A stretch of DNA of 64,000 bases, taken from assembly GCA_020637775.1 (NCBI GenBank), contig JACKJV010000007.1:1-64000 (forward strand), in the 5' to 3' direction. A program made the translations under genes and the position numbers. The notes under the pieces are model-generated. The model saw nothing but the letters and a program-made list of their open reading frames with translations. It was not told the DNA's origin and did no database searches. Every line of letters starts with the position of its first letter. Position 1 is the first letter of the stretch. Below are positions 49,252 to 59,954 of this stretch, in pieces. This stretch comes from Brucellaceae bacterium (GTDB lineage Bacteria > Pseudomonadota > Alphaproteobacteria > Rhizobiales > Rhizobiaceae).

Positions 49252-49428
49252 GACAGTTCCTCCCGTTGTCAGGAAGGAAAACGCTACACGCCCCATGCGA
49301 GGACGCGTTGATGGCCGTCAATGGGAACGGGGATCATGCGCATTTGCTGCGCGGGCGGGATCCCGTCTGGAAGGCGCGATGGCGAAAGAAGCCGGCACCG
49401 GCGCGCCTCCCCCATCAGCGGAGATGCG

Positions 49429-50904
49429 TCAGGTTCCGCAGAACGTCGCCTGAACCACCTCGTGCTGCTTTGGCGGATTGGCATAGGCGGACCGGTCCGG
49501 CTGCTCCTCATAGGGGCGCACCAGAACTGCGTTGAGCGCGTGAAACGGTTTGAGATCGCCTTCCAATGCAGCCGAGATGACCGCTTCGATACGATGATTG
49601 CGGGGAATGAAGGCCGGATTGGCGCGCTTCATTTCGGACTGGCGCGCCGGTTCGTCACGTGTCTCGCGCGCCAGCCGCGAGCGCCATCGCACCGCCCAGG
49701 CATCGAAGGCCGTCGGGTCGACGAAAAGCGAGCGGGCTGGTTCGTCCGTCTCTTTTCCACCGGCGCCAGGCAGGCTGGAAAGGGCACGGAAAAGGTTCGT
49801 GTGATCGGCCTGGTTCTCTGCCATGGCGGTCAACAGATCCTGCGCAAGCGCGTCATCGCCCTCTTCGCGCCGCTCCAGCCCCAGTTTGAGATGAAGCACA
49901 TCCGCCATGGCCGCGTTGAACCTGTCGGCAAAGCCGTCGATCACGGCTTGCGCCCGCTCCACCGCGCGTTCCGATTCCGGTGCGATCAGCGGCAACAGCG
50001 CCGAGGCCAGTTGGGCCAGGTTCCACTGGGCAATTCCCGGCTGGTTGATGAAGGCGTACCGCCCTTGCCGGTCGATGGACGAATAGACAGTGCGCGGATG
50101 ATAGGCGTCCATGAAGGCACAGGGTCCGTAGTCAATCGTCTCACCGCAGACCAGCATGTTGTCGGTGTTCATCACGCCATGAATGAAGCCGACCCGCATC
50201 CATTGCGCGACAAGCCGCGCCTGCGCGGCGCATACGGCTTCCAGCAGGGCCAGCGGGCGGTTGTCCGCCTCCAGCAGGTGCGGATAGTGCCGCTCCAGTG
50301 CATGGTCGACCAGCAGGCGCAGCGCCTCGCCATCCTGACGCACGGCGAAATACTGGAACGTGCCGACACGGACATGGCTGGAAGCCACGCGCGTGAGCAC
50401 CGCGCCCGGCAACACCGTTTCCCGGATGACCGGTTCACCCGTTGTCACCGCGGCCAATGCCCGTGTCGTGGGTATGTTCAGCGCTTGCATCGCCTCGGAC
50501 ACGATATATTCGCGAAGGACCGGCCCCAGCCAGGCACGGCCGTCGCCGCCGCGCGAGAACGGCGTGCGCCCGGAGCCCTTGAGCTGGATGTCGCGGCGCT
50601 TTCCGTCACGCCCGATCACCTCGCCGAGGAGGATGGCACGCCCGTCGCCCAGTTGCGGCACGAAACCGCCGAACTGGTGGCCGGCATAGGCCTGCGCGAT
50701 GGGCGCTGCGCCTTCCGGCACGCTGTTTCCCGCCAGCATGGCGACACCGTCGGGCGATGACAGCAGGTCCGGATCGAGGCCGAGTTCACCGGCCAGCACC
50801 CGGTTCAGGGCCAGCAGTTGCGGGGCGCCGACCGGCTCGGGATCAAGCCGGGCAAAGAAACGATCCGGCAGGCGCGCATAACTGTTGTCAAAAGCGATTG
50901 TCAT
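49429..50904 (-). CDS. selO: protein adenylyltransferase SelO (YdiU)
   Basis: Protein of 491 residues. Pseudokinase-like fold with [39 protein letters not shown], and GVMNTDNM with the metal-binding Asn and Asp. The C-terminal FCGT has Cys489 where eukaryotic SelO has selenocysteine. It AMPylates redox proteins and is induced by oxidative stress in studied cases. Confidence 0.93.
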   Translation of the reverse strand: MTIAFDNSYARLPDRFFARLDPEPVGAPQLLALNRVLAGELGLDPDLLSSPDGVAMLAGNSVPEGAAPIAQAYAGHQFGGFVPQLGDGRAILLGEVIGRDGKRRDIQLKGSGRTPFSRGGDGRAWLGPVLREYIVSEAMQALNIPTTRALAAVTTGEPVIRETVLPGAVLTRVASSHVRVGTFQYFAVRQDGEALRLLVDHALERHYPHLLEADNRPLALLEAVCAAQARLVAQWMRVGFIHGVMNTDNMLVCGETIDYGPCAFMDAYHPRTVYSSIDRQGRYAFINQPGIAQWNLAQLASALLPLIAPESERAVERAQAVIDGFADRFNAAMADVLHLKLGLERREEGDDALAQDLLTAMAENQADHTNLFRALSSLPGAGGKETDEPARSLFVDPTAFDAWAVRWRSRLARETRDEPARQSEMKRANPAFIPRNHRIEAVISAALEGDLKPFHALNAVLVRPYEEQPDRSAYANPPKQHEVVQATFCGT

Positions 50905-51038
50905 GACTGCAAGATAGGGAGCCTTGCAACAGCGGAAAAGGGGATATGGACACGTTCACCGCGGCAGGGTCTTGCCCGCATTGACACCGGCCGGTTCCCT
51001 GCCCCAACATCCGGCCAGACGAAGCGGCATGCAGGACA

Positions 51039-51839
51039 ATGATGACGATGGCAGCGAAAACGGCGCCGGTGACTGCCGCGCCCCTGCGGGAGGCTGCGAA
51101 TCGCGGCATCCGCCATGGCTTCTTCACACGCTCTGGCGGCGTGTCGCGCGGCATCTATGCCGGGCTCAATGTCGGCATCGGTTCCGCCGACGATCCCGCA
51201 GCCGTTCACGAGAACCGAAGCCGCGTCGCAGCCCATTTGGGGGTCGATGCGGCCAGCCTTGTCTCCCCCCATCAGGTCCATTCGCCAGATGTCGTCACGG
51301 TCGACGCCCCCTTCACCTCCGAGCGGCCGCGGGCAGACGGCATCGTGACCGCAACGCCGGGCCTTGCAATTGCCGTCGTCACGGCCGATTGCGGCCCCGT
51401 CCTCCTCGCCGACCCGAAGGCCGGCGTCATCGGCGCGGCGCATGCCGGCTGGAAGGGCGCGCTGGGCGGCGTCCTGGAAAACACCGTCGCCGCCATGGAA
51501 CGGCTCGGCGCATGCCGCGAAGCGATCGTCGCGGTTCTCGGGCCGTCGATCAGCCGGCACGCCTATGAGGTCGGTCCCGAATTTGTCGATCGCTTCACGG
51601 CAAGCGATCCGGACACTGCGCGCTGGTTCACGGCATCGCCGCGCGACGGCCACGCCATGTTCGATCTTCAGGGCTTTACGGTCGACCGGCTCTTGCGTGC
51701 CGGCGTGAACGCATCCATGACCGGCCACTGCACCTATGCAGGCGAAACGGATTTCTATTCCTATCGCCGCAAGACCCATCGTGGGGAAGCCGATTACGGC
51801 CGCCAGATGTCGGCCATCGTTCTGGAGGAAAAATCATAA
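51039..51839 (+). CDS. pgeF: peptidoglycan editing factor PgeF (laccase-domain protein)
   Basis: Protein of 266 residues. Zinc/active-site residues are in HQVHSPD, TADCGPVLL and AAHAGWKGALGGV. RHGFFTRSGGVSRGIYAGLN is the family N-terminus. PgeF removes non-canonical UDP-MurNAc-L-Ser from precursor pools. Stop and next start overlap as TAATG, so the M24 gene is coupled. Confidence 0.92.
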   Translation: MMTMAAKTAPVTAAPLREAANRGIRHGFFTRSGGVSRGIYAGLNVGIGSADDPAAVHENRSRVAAHLGVDAASLVSPHQVHSPDVVTVDAPFTSERPRADGIVTATPGLAIAVVTADCGPVLLADPKAGVIGAAHAGWKGALGGVLENTVAAMERLGACREAIVAVLGPSISRHAYEVGPEFVDRFTASDPDTARWFTASPRDGHAMFDLQGFTVDRLLRAGVNASMTGHCTYAGETDFYSYRRKTHRGEADYGRQMSAIVLEEKS

Positions 51840-52990
51840 TGGCATTGCATTTCGATGAAGCGGAATTCGCCTCCCGCCGCGACAGGCTGGCCGTTGCCAT
51901 GGCCGACCAGAAGCTGGATGCCGTCCTGCTGTTTGCGCAGGAGAGCATGTACTGGCTGACCGGCTATGACACGTTCGGCTTCTGCTTCTTCCAGTGCCTG
52001 GTGGTCAAGGCGGATGGCGAGATGGTGTTGCTCACCCGTTCCGCGGACCTGCGCCAGGCACGCCATACCTCCAATATCGAGAACATCGTCATCTGGACCG
52101 ACCGCGCAGGCGCGAACCCCGCCGTCAATCTGCGCGACCTGCTCAATGACCTCGATCTGCTCGGCTGTCGCATCGGCGTGGAATTTGATACGCACGGCCT
52201 GACGGCGCACAGCGGAAGGCAACTCGATGAACAGTTGCAGACCTTCGGCAGCATTGTCGATGCCTCCGGCCTTGTCTCGGGGCTTCGCCTCATCAAGAGC
52301 CCGGCCGAGATCGAGAAGGTGCGCAAGGCCGCCGCACTGGCCGACGACGCCCTCGATGCGGGGCTCAAGCTGATCGGGCGCGGTGCCGATGAAGGCAAGA
52401 TCCTGGCTGCCATGCAGGGCGCCGTGTTCGAGGGTGGTGGCGACTACCCGGCCAACGAATTCATCATCGGCTCCGGCGAGGACGCGCTTCTTTGCCGCTA
52501 CAAGTCCGGCCGCCGCAAACTCGCCGCCAATGACCAGCTCACTCTCGAATGGGCTGGCGTCTACAATCGCTATCACGCCGCGATGATGGAGACCGTTCTC
52601 ACCGGCAAGGTGTCGAAACGCCACCGCGAACTGTTCGAGGCGGCGCAGGCCGCCCTTGCCGCCGTGGAAAACGCCATGGTTCCAGGAAACACATTCGGCG
52701 ACGTTTTCGATGCCCACGCCCGCGCCATGGAGGCGCATGGGCTGACCAAGCACCGGCTCAACGCCTGCGGATACTCCCTGGGCGCCCGCTACACGCCGTC
52801 CTGGATGGAGCGCCAGATGTTCTACACCGGCAATCCCGAACCGGTCGCGCCGGACCAGACCCTCTTTGCCCACATGATCATCATGGATTCCGAAACCGGC
52901 ACCGCCATGTGTCTCGGCCGCACCTATCTGACCACTGCGGGCGCGCCCGAATGCCTGTCGCGCCACACGCCGGACTTGATCGTTCGCTAG
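51839..52990 (+). CDS. M24-family (creatinase/Xaa-Pro peptidase-like) protein with atypical metal site
   Basis: Protein of 383 residues. An N-terminal creatinase domain (to about residue 150) is followed by a pita-bread domain. The usual D-x(10)-D metal motif is replaced: LEWAGVYNRYHAAMMETVL has no paired Asp. GYSLGARYTPSW stands for the zinc-histidine region. This matches the subgroup with creatinase, DoeA and DddP-like enzymes rather than true aminopeptidases. Its substrate is unknown. Confidence 0.85.
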   Translation: MALHFDEAEFASRRDRLAVAMADQKLDAVLLFAQESMYWLTGYDTFGFCFFQCLVVKADGEMVLLTRSADLRQARHTSNIENIVIWTDRAGANPAVNLRDLLNDLDLLGCRIGVEFDTHGLTAHSGRQLDEQLQTFGSIVDASGLVSGLRLIKSPAEIEKVRKAAALADDALDAGLKLIGRGADEGKILAAMQGAVFEGGGDYPANEFIIGSGEDALLCRYKSGRRKLAANDQLTLEWAGVYNRYHAAMMETVLTGKVSKRHRELFEAAQAALAAVENAMVPGNTFGDVFDAHARAMEAHGLTKHRLNACGYSLGARYTPSWMERQMFYTGNPEPVAPDQTLFAHMIIMDSETGTAMCLGRTYLTTAGAPECLSRHTPDLIVR

Positions 52991-53041
52991 GGCTGATGCA
53001 ACAACAACGGGTATGAACAAGGGAATCGGGAGAGGCCAGAC

Positions 53042-53578
53042 ATGGGGATGACGCGCCGGATAGCAGTCGCGTGTGTCTCAGCCCTGTTGCTGGCCGGCTG
53101 CACGGCCCAGGATACGCTGGCCCCGGAAAACCAGTCCGCGGCGGGCACGCCTTCGCTCACGCCGCCGCGCACCGGTCCCCTGACCCCCGGGGAACCGGGT
53201 CTCGGCAATGCCCGTGTTCGCTTCGCTCCCATCGTCGGCTCCACGGTCGAGGCGGTCACGCCCATGTCGCGGCGCATTTCCGTGCGGGCAAGGGAAGCCG
53301 GCATGGTGATCGTGCCCGCGGACGACCCCGCCCAGACCCATCTGGTCAAGGGATATTTCTCCGCCCTTGCCGATGCCGGTCAGACAACCGTGATCTTCGT
53401 CTGGGATATCCTCGACAGCGCAGGCGACCGGCTTCACCGGATCCAGGGCCAGGAGGTTGCCCCTGATGCCGCCGATCCGGAAGACCCCTGGCGCTCGGTT
53501 CCGGTGGAAACGATGGAACGCATAGGCGACCGGATGATGAGCGAGCTCACTGCCTGGCTGGCCGCCCATCCGGCATGA
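53042..53578 (+). CDS. predicted lipoprotein
   Basis: Protein of 178 residues. Signal peptide with lipobox LLAGC (Cys20), a Pro/Thr-rich linker, then a compact alpha/beta domain (residues 58-175). I do not recognise the domain. It lies 51 bases after the M24 gene and upstream of prs, a position where a similar lipoprotein is seen in other Hyphomicrobiales. Confidence 0.8.
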   Translation: MGMTRRIAVACVSALLLAGCTAQDTLAPENQSAAGTPSLTPPRTGPLTPGEPGLGNARVRFAPIVGSTVEAVTPMSRRISVRAREAGMVIVPADDPAQTHLVKGYFSALADAGQTTVIFVWDILDSAGDRLHRIQGQEVAPDAADPEDPWRSVPVETMERIGDRMMSELTAWLAAHPA

Positions 53579-53741
53579 CGGTCCCGCGGCAACGGCGCCG
53601 GCGGCCCCGTCATCGGCGAGCCAGGGGCGAGCCTTGTTAACGTTTTTTGTGGTTCCAGGCGCGAATTCCCCGCTCAAGCCTTGCATTGCAGCGCAACGTG
53701 GCTAAAAGGCCGGACATCGCCGATCGTCCCAGGGGCCAGCC

Positions 53742-54674
53742 ATGAAATTGTTCGCCGGCAATTCAAACCGCGTACTTGCCGAAGCTGTGGCACGTTATCT
53801 CAACATTCCGCTTGGCAAGGCCTCCGTTCGCCGGTTTGCGGACCAGGAAATCTTCGTCGAGATCAACGAAAACGTCCGCGGCGAGGACGTCTTCGTCCTG
53901 CAGTCGACATCCTACCCGGCAAACGATCACCTGATGGAACTCCTCATCATGATCGACGCGCTGCGCCGTTCCTCCGCACGCCGCATCACCGCCGTGATCC
54001 CCTATTTCGGTTACGCCCGCCAGGACCGCAAGCCGGCGGCCCGCACGCCGATTTCCGCCAAGCTCGTTGCCAACCTGATCACCGAGGCCGGCGCCAACCG
54101 CGTGCTGACGCTCGACCTCCACGCCGGGCAGATCCAGGGTTTCTTCGACATTCCGACAGACAACCTCTACGCCGTTCCGGTGCTGGCGCGCGACGTGAAG
54201 GCCCATTACGACATTTCCAACCTGATGGTGGTCTCGCCCGATGTCGGTGGCGTGGTACGCGCCCGCGCGCTGGGCAAACGGCTCGATGCGCTTCTGGCCA
54301 TTGTCGACAAGCGCCGCGAGCGCCCCGGCGAATCCGAAGTGATGAACGTCATCGGTGACGTCTCCGGCAAGGATTGCATCCTGATCGACGACATCATCGA
54401 TTCCGGCGGCACGCTGTGCAATGCCGCCGATGCCCTGCTCAACAAGGGCGCCTCTTCGGTCACCGCCTACATTACCCACGGCGTTCTCTCCGGCGGCGCG
54501 GTCAATCGCATCACCTCCTCGAAGCTGAAGGAACTGGTGATCACCGATTCCATCCAGCCGACGGCTGCCGTGGAGGCGGCACCCAACATTCGCGTCATCT
54601 CGATCGCCGACCTGATGGGCGAGGCCATCTCGCGCACCGCGTCCGAACAGTCGGTCTCCTCGCTCTTCGACTGA
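53742..54674 (+). CDS. prs: ribose-phosphate pyrophosphokinase
   Basis: Protein of 310 residues, full length. It has [16 protein letters not shown], the ATP-contacting [38 protein letters not shown] and the PRPP loop [16 protein letters not shown]. It makes PRPP for purine, pyrimidine, histidine and tryptophan synthesis, and supplies Apt, encoded in this window. Confidence 0.96.
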   Translation: MKLFAGNSNRVLAEAVARYLNIPLGKASVRRFADQEIFVEINENVRGEDVFVLQSTSYPANDHLMELLIMIDALRRSSARRITAVIPYFGYARQDRKPAARTPISAKLVANLITEAGANRVLTLDLHAGQIQGFFDIPTDNLYAVPVLARDVKAHYDISNLMVVSPDVGGVVRARALGKRLDALLAIVDKRRERPGESEVMNVIGDVSGKDCILIDDIIDSGGTLCNAADALLNKGASSVTAYITHGVLSGGAVNRITSSKLKELVITDSIQPTAAVEAAPNIRVISIADLMGEAISRTASEQSVSSLFD

Positions 54675-54683
54675 CGCGGCGCC

Positions 54684-55169
54684 GTGACCCGGCAAGCCGC
54701 GCCGTCAATCCGTTTTGTTCCGCTGCCGGACGCCGATCCCGCCGAGATATTTGCCCACATGCGCGATCCGCGCATACGTCGTCATTTGCCGCTTCTTTCA
54801 GGCGAATGGACCCCGCAGGCAAACCGCCGGTTCATGGAATCGAAACGCCGGCGCTGGATGGAGGATGGGCTCGGCCACTGGGCCATCCATGTCAACGATA
54901 CCTATGCCGGTTGGGGTGGCTTCGAGAGGGAAGGCGGGGTCTGGGACTACGGTCTCGTGCTGAAACCGGACTTCTATGGCCTTGGCCGCCGTATCACCCG
55001 GGAAGCCCTGGCCTTCGCGCGCAGCCGCCCGGACATGACCGTTGTGACCTTCCTGCTGGCGCCGTCGCGGCGCAGCCTGCGCGCAATGGAGAGGCTCGGC
55101 GCGCGCGCCGACGGCGAGACGATGCATGCCGGGACACGCTTCATCCGCTTCCGGCTGGACCTTGCATGA
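54684..55169 (+). CDS. GNAT-family acetyltransferase
   Basis: Protein of 161 residues from a GTG start at 54684, 9 bases after prs. The acetyl-CoA site is around LKPDFYGLGRRITREALAFA (the R/QxxGxG/A motif reads GLGRRIT). Resembles RimJ-type acetyltransferases acting on small molecules or protein N-termini. Acceptor unknown. Confidence 0.78.
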   Translation: MTRQAAPSIRFVPLPDADPAEIFAHMRDPRIRRHLPLLSGEWTPQANRRFMESKRRRWMEDGLGHWAIHVNDTYAGWGGFEREGGVWDYGLVLKPDFYGLGRRITREALAFARSRPDMTVVTFLLAPSRRSLRAMERLGARADGETMHAGTRFIRFRLDLA

Positions 55170-55181
55170 GGTAACGGAAAA

Positions 55182-55205
55182 GGGCGGCCCGGCCGGACCG
55201 CCCTC
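55182..55205. terminator. terminator between the GNAT gene and the exported-protein gene
   Basis: Stem AGGGCGG/CCGCCCT (55182-55188, 55199-55205), with TTTTCC on the minus-strand side and CTCTC on the plus side. It may serve both converging genes. Confidence 0.6.
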
Positions 55206-55233
55206 TCAAGCCTCGGGAGGACAAGGCTCGCCG

Positions 55234-55644
55234 TTACATGCCGTTGATGGGCGCAACCACCGGGCTGTCGCCGATCATCACGGGCGTATCCACATCCGTG
55301 GACCCGGGCCCGAAATCGTAGGTCAGGTTGTCATTGGTCTCATAGTGCAGCATGACCGTCGGGTTCGGCCCCACTTCGCCGGTCAGGTCGATGGAAAGCG
55401 CTTCGGTTTCACCCGGATCGACCTTGATATGGCCAAGCGATGCTGGCGGCGCCCCGGCGCCATCGTCATGCACGACCACGTAACCTGTCCGGTTGATCTC
55501 GACACCGACGCCCGTCACGCGGTTGCCCTCGACCTTGGCATTGGCCGTGTCGAGTTTCGGCGCATAATCCGGATCGGACTGGGCGGCGGCCGGAGCGGCA
55601 TAGAGCAGCGCAATGGCGGCAGCGGAACAAAGCATCTTCATCAT
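55234..55644 (-). CDS. exported DUF7282-like protein
   Basis: Protein of 136 residues. Signal peptide MMKMLCSAAAIALLYAAPA, then a beta-sandwich-like domain with RTGYVVVHDDGAG and LHYETNDNLTYDFGPGSTDVDTPV, as in DUF7282. No lipobox or catalytic motif is seen. The ATG at 55644 has AAAGGTG upstream. Function unknown. Confidence 0.75.
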   Translation of the reverse strand: MMKMLCSAAAIALLYAAPAAAQSDPDYAPKLDTANAKVEGNRVTGVGVEINRTGYVVVHDDGAGAPPASLGHIKVDPGETEALSIDLTGEVGPNPTVMLHYETNDNLTYDFGPGSTDVDTPVMIGDSPVVAPINGM

Positions 55645-55971
55645 TGTGAACACCTTTCATTGCTGTGAGTTCTCGGGAAGACGCGCAATCGCGATTACCG
55701 GACGCGTCACACGCATTCGCTGGCCCAACGGCTTTTCTCCGGCGATGTTCCTGAAAAAGGCGAAGGCTTGCTTTTACCGGTACGTTCGGCTATAGGCGCC
55801 CGGTCCGCGCAGACACCCTTGGAGGCAACGCGGACGTCGCGGTTTCCGCCCACGGCTGGCCAGTTCACTTCCGCAAATGCCGGAAGACGGGCCCGTCGCG
55901 GCGAACGCGGCACGTCTTGGCGGCGGTTCATCGCGGGCAAGGCGCTCCAGAAAACACGAAAAGGACCAGCC

Positions 55972-56613
55972 ATGAGCCACGAAACCTATGAGCTCACGGC
56001 CGTCAAGCGCGATCGGGCAGGTAAGGGGTCCTCCCGGGCATTGCGGCGCAACGGCCAGATTCCCGCCGTCATCTACGGCGACAAGAAAGCCCCCGTTTCC
56101 ATCGCCCTTCCCTACAAGGAAGTGCATCTGAAGATTCACGCTGGCGGTTTCATGACCACCATCGCCACGATCAACGTCGATGGCGAGAAGATCCAGGTAC
56201 TCCCGAAGGATTACCAGATGGATCCGGTGCGCGGCTTCACCACGCATGTCGATTTCCTGCGCGTTTCGCGCAACACGATGGTCACCGTGGAAGTCCCGGT
56301 TCACTTCCTCAATGATGAAGCGGCTCCCGGCATCAAGCGCGGCGGCGTGCTCAATGTCGTGCGCCACGAAGTCGAGGTGGAATGCCCGGCCAACGCCATT
56401 CCGGATGCGCTCGAGATCGACCTTACCGGCCTGGATATCGGCGATTCGGTTCACATTTCGGCGGTCAAGCTGCCCAAGGGCGTGACCCCGACCATCACCG
56501 ATCGCGACTTCACCATCGCCACCATCGCCGCGCCTGCCGCCCTCAGGTCCGAGGAAGGTGAGGAGGCCGAAGAGGCCGCAGCCGAAGAAGCCGGAAACGG
56601 CGAAGAGGAATAA
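55972..56613 (+). CDS. rplY: 50S ribosomal protein L25 (general stress protein CTC form)
   Basis: Protein of 213 residues. The N-terminal 5S rRNA-binding L25 domain ([15 protein letters not shown]) is followed by the CTC/TL5 domain ([21 protein letters not shown]) and an acidic C-terminal tail of alternating Glu/Ala. This long form is normal outside gammaproteobacteria. Upstream of pth, with which it is usually paired. Confidence 0.96.
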   Translation: MSHETYELTAVKRDRAGKGSSRALRRNGQIPAVIYGDKKAPVSIALPYKEVHLKIHAGGFMTTIATINVDGEKIQVLPKDYQMDPVRGFTTHVDFLRVSRNTMVTVEVPVHFLNDEAAPGIKRGGVLNVVRHEVEVECPANAIPDALEIDLTGLDIGDSVHISAVKLPKGVTPTITDRDFTIATIAAPAALRSEEGEEAEEAAAEEAGNGEEE

Positions 56614-56655
56614 ACCGGATCCTGACCGATCCGGTCCAGCCCGGGAGGCCGGACC

Positions 56656-57399
56656 ATGCTCATACTCGCTGGTCTCGGCAATCCGGGTGCGAAATACGCG
56701 AACAACCGGCACAATGCCGGCTTCATGGCGGCGGACGCGATTGCCCGCCGCCATTCATTTTCCCCATGGACCCGGAAGTTCAAGGCCGAGATTTGCGAAG
56801 GCATGCTCGGTGGCGAAAAGGTGCTGCTGATCAAGCCGCAGACCTTCATGAACCTGTCGGGTCAGGCTGTCGGCGAGGCCATGCGCTTCTACAAGCTTGC
56901 CCCGGCTGACGTCACGGTCCTCTACGATGAACTTGATCTGGCGCCGGGCAAGGTCCGTGTGAAGACCGGTGGCGGAACCGGCGGCCATAACGGCATCAAG
57001 TCCATGGATGCCCATTGCGGCAAGGACTACCGGCGGGTTCGCATCGGCATCGGCCATCCGGGCGACAAGAACCTGGTACACAACTGGGTGCTCGGCGATT
57101 TCGCCAAGGCGGACAATGAATGGCTTGAACCTTTGCTGGACGCCATTGCAGATGCCGCGCCCCTGCTCGCCAAGGGAGACGATGCCGGCTTCATGAATCG
57201 CGTGGCGGTGCTGACACGGCCTCCGAAAGCCGATGGCGGCAAGGGCGCCGACACCGCCGCGCCCAGCGCCCCTTCGCAGAAGAAGCAGGCAAAGGGCCAG
57301 AGCCACATCCGCCAGGCCCGGTCATCAAAACCGCAGGTCAAGATACCGGAAAGCGGCCCGATGGCGGATATGCTCAGGAAACTGCTCGGCCGGGATTGA
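56656..57399 (+). CDS. pth: peptidyl-tRNA hydrolase
   Basis: Protein of 247 residues. [19 protein letters not shown] carries the catalytic His; [36 protein letters not shown] and RIGIGHP are the other signatures. It recycles tRNA from aborted peptides. The last 55 residues form a basic Lys/Gln/Ser-rich extension absent from the 194-residue E. coli enzyme. Confidence 0.95.
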   Translation: MLILAGLGNPGAKYANNRHNAGFMAADAIARRHSFSPWTRKFKAEICEGMLGGEKVLLIKPQTFMNLSGQAVGEAMRFYKLAPADVTVLYDELDLAPGKVRVKTGGGTGGHNGIKSMDAHCGKDYRRVRIGIGHPGDKNLVHNWVLGDFAKADNEWLEPLLDAIADAAPLLAKGDDAGFMNRVAVLTRPPKADGGKGADTAAPSAPSQKKQAKGQSHIRQARSSKPQVKIPESGPMADMLRKLLGRD

Positions 57400-57575
57400 A
57401 GGCAGGCACCTGGCCCGGCATCGAGGGTCCTGACCGTCTTCGGTTACGGATCGGACAGGTCTTTCCGTGCTTTCGGGCGGCGGCCATGGCCGCAGACATC
57501 CCCTGCCCTTGACCTTTGGCTGCTCGTCCCGCATAGCCTTGCGAAAATTCAGACACGATCCGGCAGGCACTCCCC

Positions 57576-58679
57576 ATGGGCTTCAAATGCGGCATTGTCG
57601 GGCTTCCCAATGTGGGCAAGTCCACCCTTTTCAACGCGCTGACCAAGACGGCAGCGGCGCAGGCGGCGAATTATCCCTTCTGCACCATCGAACCGAACAC
57701 GGGCGAAGTGGCGGTCCCGGACCCCCGGCTCTACGAGATCGCGAAAATCGCCGGCTCGAAGGAAATCATTCCCACCCGCATCGCCTTCGTCGACATTGCC
57801 GGCCTTGTGCGCGGTGCATCGAAAGGGGAAGGCCTCGGCAACCAGTTCCTGGCCAATATCCGCGAGGTGGACGCCATCGTCCACGTGCTGCGTTGCTTCG
57901 AGGATGACGATATCACCCATGTGGAAGGCCGGATCGACCCGGTCGCCGATGCCGAGACGGTCGAAACGGAACTGATGCTGTCCGACCTGGAGAGCCTGGA
58001 GCGACGGATCGTCAACATCCGCAAGCGTGCCCAGGCCCGGGACAAGGAATCGCTCGCCGTCCTGCCAGTCATGGAAAAGGCACTGACCCTGCTTCAGGAC
58101 GGCAAGCCCGTTCGCCTGTTGCGCACTGAACTCGACGCCGAGGAGATGAAAGTGCTGGAGGGGCTCAACCTGCTCACCTCGCATCCTGTCCTCTATGTCT
58201 GCAACGTGTCGGAGGAGGAAGCGGCCACCGGCAACGCTCATACGAAGGCGGTGGAGGCCATGGCAGCCGCCCAGGGCGCTTCCGTCGTGGTCATATCCGC
58301 GGCGATCGAGGCGGAAGTCGCGCAGCTTCCCGACGAGGAGGCTCGCGAATATCTCGATGCGATGGGGCTGGAAGAACCTGGCCTCGACCGCCTGATCCGC
58401 GCCGGCTATGACCTGCTGCACCTCATCACCTACTTTACGGTGGGTCCGAAGGAGGCCCGCGCCTGGACCGTGGAGCGCGGCGCGAAGGCACCGGCAGCGG
58501 CCGGTGTCATCCATACCGATTTCGAGCGGGGCTTCATCCGGGCCAACACCATCGCCTATCCGGATTTCGTGAGCCTTGGCGGCGAACAGGCGGCCAAGGA
58601 GGCGGGCAAGGCCCGTGACGAAGGCAAGGAATATGTCGTCCAGGACGGCGACATCATGCACTTCCGCTTCAACACCTGA
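57576..58679 (+). CDS. ychF: redox-regulated ATPase YchF
   Basis: Protein of 367 residues, Obg-like ATPase. P-loop [12 protein letters not shown], switch [37 protein letters not shown] replaces NKxD, which explains ATP preference. The C-terminal TGS domain has the final DYDIMHFRF-like [13 protein letters not shown]. It binds ribosomes. Its stop is 12 bases from the convergent DUF599 gene. Confidence 0.95.
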   Translation: MGFKCGIVGLPNVGKSTLFNALTKTAAAQAANYPFCTIEPNTGEVAVPDPRLYEIAKIAGSKEIIPTRIAFVDIAGLVRGASKGEGLGNQFLANIREVDAIVHVLRCFEDDDITHVEGRIDPVADAETVETELMLSDLESLERRIVNIRKRAQARDKESLAVLPVMEKALTLLQDGKPVRLLRTELDAEEMKVLEGLNLLTSHPVLYVCNVSEEEAATGNAHTKAVEAMAAAQGASVVVISAAIEAEVAQLPDEEAREYLDAMGLEEPGLDRLIRAGYDLLHLITYFTVGPKEARAWTVERGAKAPAAAGVIHTDFERGFIRANTIAYPDFVSLGGEQAAKEAGKARDEGKEYVVQDGDIMHFRFNT

Positions 58680-58691
58680 GCGGCGCTGAGA

Positions 58692-59390
58692 TCAGCCCTG
58701 CTCAAGCAGTGCGCGCCGCGCATTGGAGAAGAACTGCCGGCGCGCCAGGACCGCAATGACGAACGACGTCGATGCCAGCAGGGCTGACGGTCCGGCAAAC
58801 CAGCCCAGATAGGCGAGCGCCATGAAAAGCCCGCGCTGGCCGGCGGTGAAGTGGCGGCTGGCAAGAATGTTCATCTCGCCGGCCCTCAGCGCCTGCTTGC
58901 GCCGCGTTTCGCTGTCGGCTTCGCCCGGTTGCTGCACCCCGCCCACGAGAATGGAGCAATAGTTGAACAGCCGGTAGGACCAGCCGAATTTGAAGAAGGC
59001 ATAGACATAGATCAGCGTCAGGCCGACCAGCTTGAGCTCGAACAGCGATCGGCTGATCGCGCCGACCAGTGGCAGATCCTGAAACAGGCGCAGCGCCTGT
59101 TCCGTCGCGCCCATGGCGGCAAAGCAGCCACCGATCGCCAGCATGGCCACCGTGCCAAAATAGGCCGCGCCCTGCTGCAGCCCGCCCAGGATCGCGGTAT
59201 CCACCATGCGCATGTCGCGGCCGGCCATTACAAGCATCCATTCCCGCCTGCGATGGGCCATCAGGCCGGACAGGCAGCGGTATTTCAGCCGTGTATGATC
59301 AACCACGAGTTCGAAGGCCAGCCACGCACCGATGAAGGCGCTGAGCGCTGCCATGTCGGCAGCGGAAATGACCTGCAACAATCCGCCCAT
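58692..59390 (-). CDS. DUF599 membrane protein
   Basis: Protein of 232 residues from the ATG at 59390 (GGAAGG upstream). Four membrane segments (about residues 9-25, 68-90, 113-133, 186-210). HTRLKYRCLSGLMAHRRREWM and YRLFNYCSILVGG are DUF599 hallmarks. Function unknown. Confidence 0.82.
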   Translation of the reverse strand: MGGLLQVISAADMAALSAFIGAWLAFELVVDHTRLKYRCLSGLMAHRRREWMLVMAGRDMRMVDTAILGGLQQGAAYFGTVAMLAIGGCFAAMGATEQALRLFQDLPLVGAISRSLFELKLVGLTLIYVYAFFKFGWSYRLFNYCSILVGGVQQPGEADSETRRKQALRAGEMNILASRHFTAGQRGLFMALAYLGWFAGPSALLASTSFVIAVLARRQFFSNARRALLEQG

Positions 59391-59954
59391 GCGTGGCGCC
59401 TTCCTTGCCTGTGCCTGGCCCTTCTTAACGCGCCGGCACCCGCCCCGCCACCACTCTCTCCGGTCCGAACCTTCCTGCCGGGCGGTCACTTCTCGCAGTT
59501 GGGACGTGTAGCACATCACGGCTTGATGCAGGCAGTGCCTCGGCTTGCGGAACCGCCTGCATGTCCGGCCCGGTCAGTTTCGCGGATTGCCGCGACAGGA
59601 GAACTGAATAACCGATACAGCGGATGCGGAAATTCGTGACCGGTCTTTTTTCATGTGGATCGGCGAAGGCTGCGCGGAATGCCAGGCGCAGATCCATTGG
59701 CACAAGGCAGCGGTAGCCGTGCGTCTGCAGGCCGCTCCCGTGGTCGGCACCATCCCGGCCGCGCCAAAGGCTGCCAGAGGCCCGGCCAGGGCAACCGGCA
59801 CGTCGCGACGGGCGAGCAAGGCCCTGGCGTGACCAACCCATCCGCATGCCCGGTCCCGATGTGACAAGGAACCGGGAACGCGCCAGGGCGAGTCTCGATC
59901 ATGTGACAGCGATGGCGATGCCGGCGAACCGGTAGCGCGGTATTCTGCCCTGGG
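59391..59954. other. 564-base region without a convincing gene
   Basis: Open frames on both strands have no family similarity and no good ribosome site. A TTG/AT-rich segment near 59600-59650 may hold a promoter for the DUF599 gene. I see no repeat or structured RNA. Confidence 0.4.

Noticed and set aside
59425..59864. Overlapping frames between the DUF599 and DUF2892 genes
   Set aside because: No motifs, no ribosome sites, and both strands are open because of high GC.
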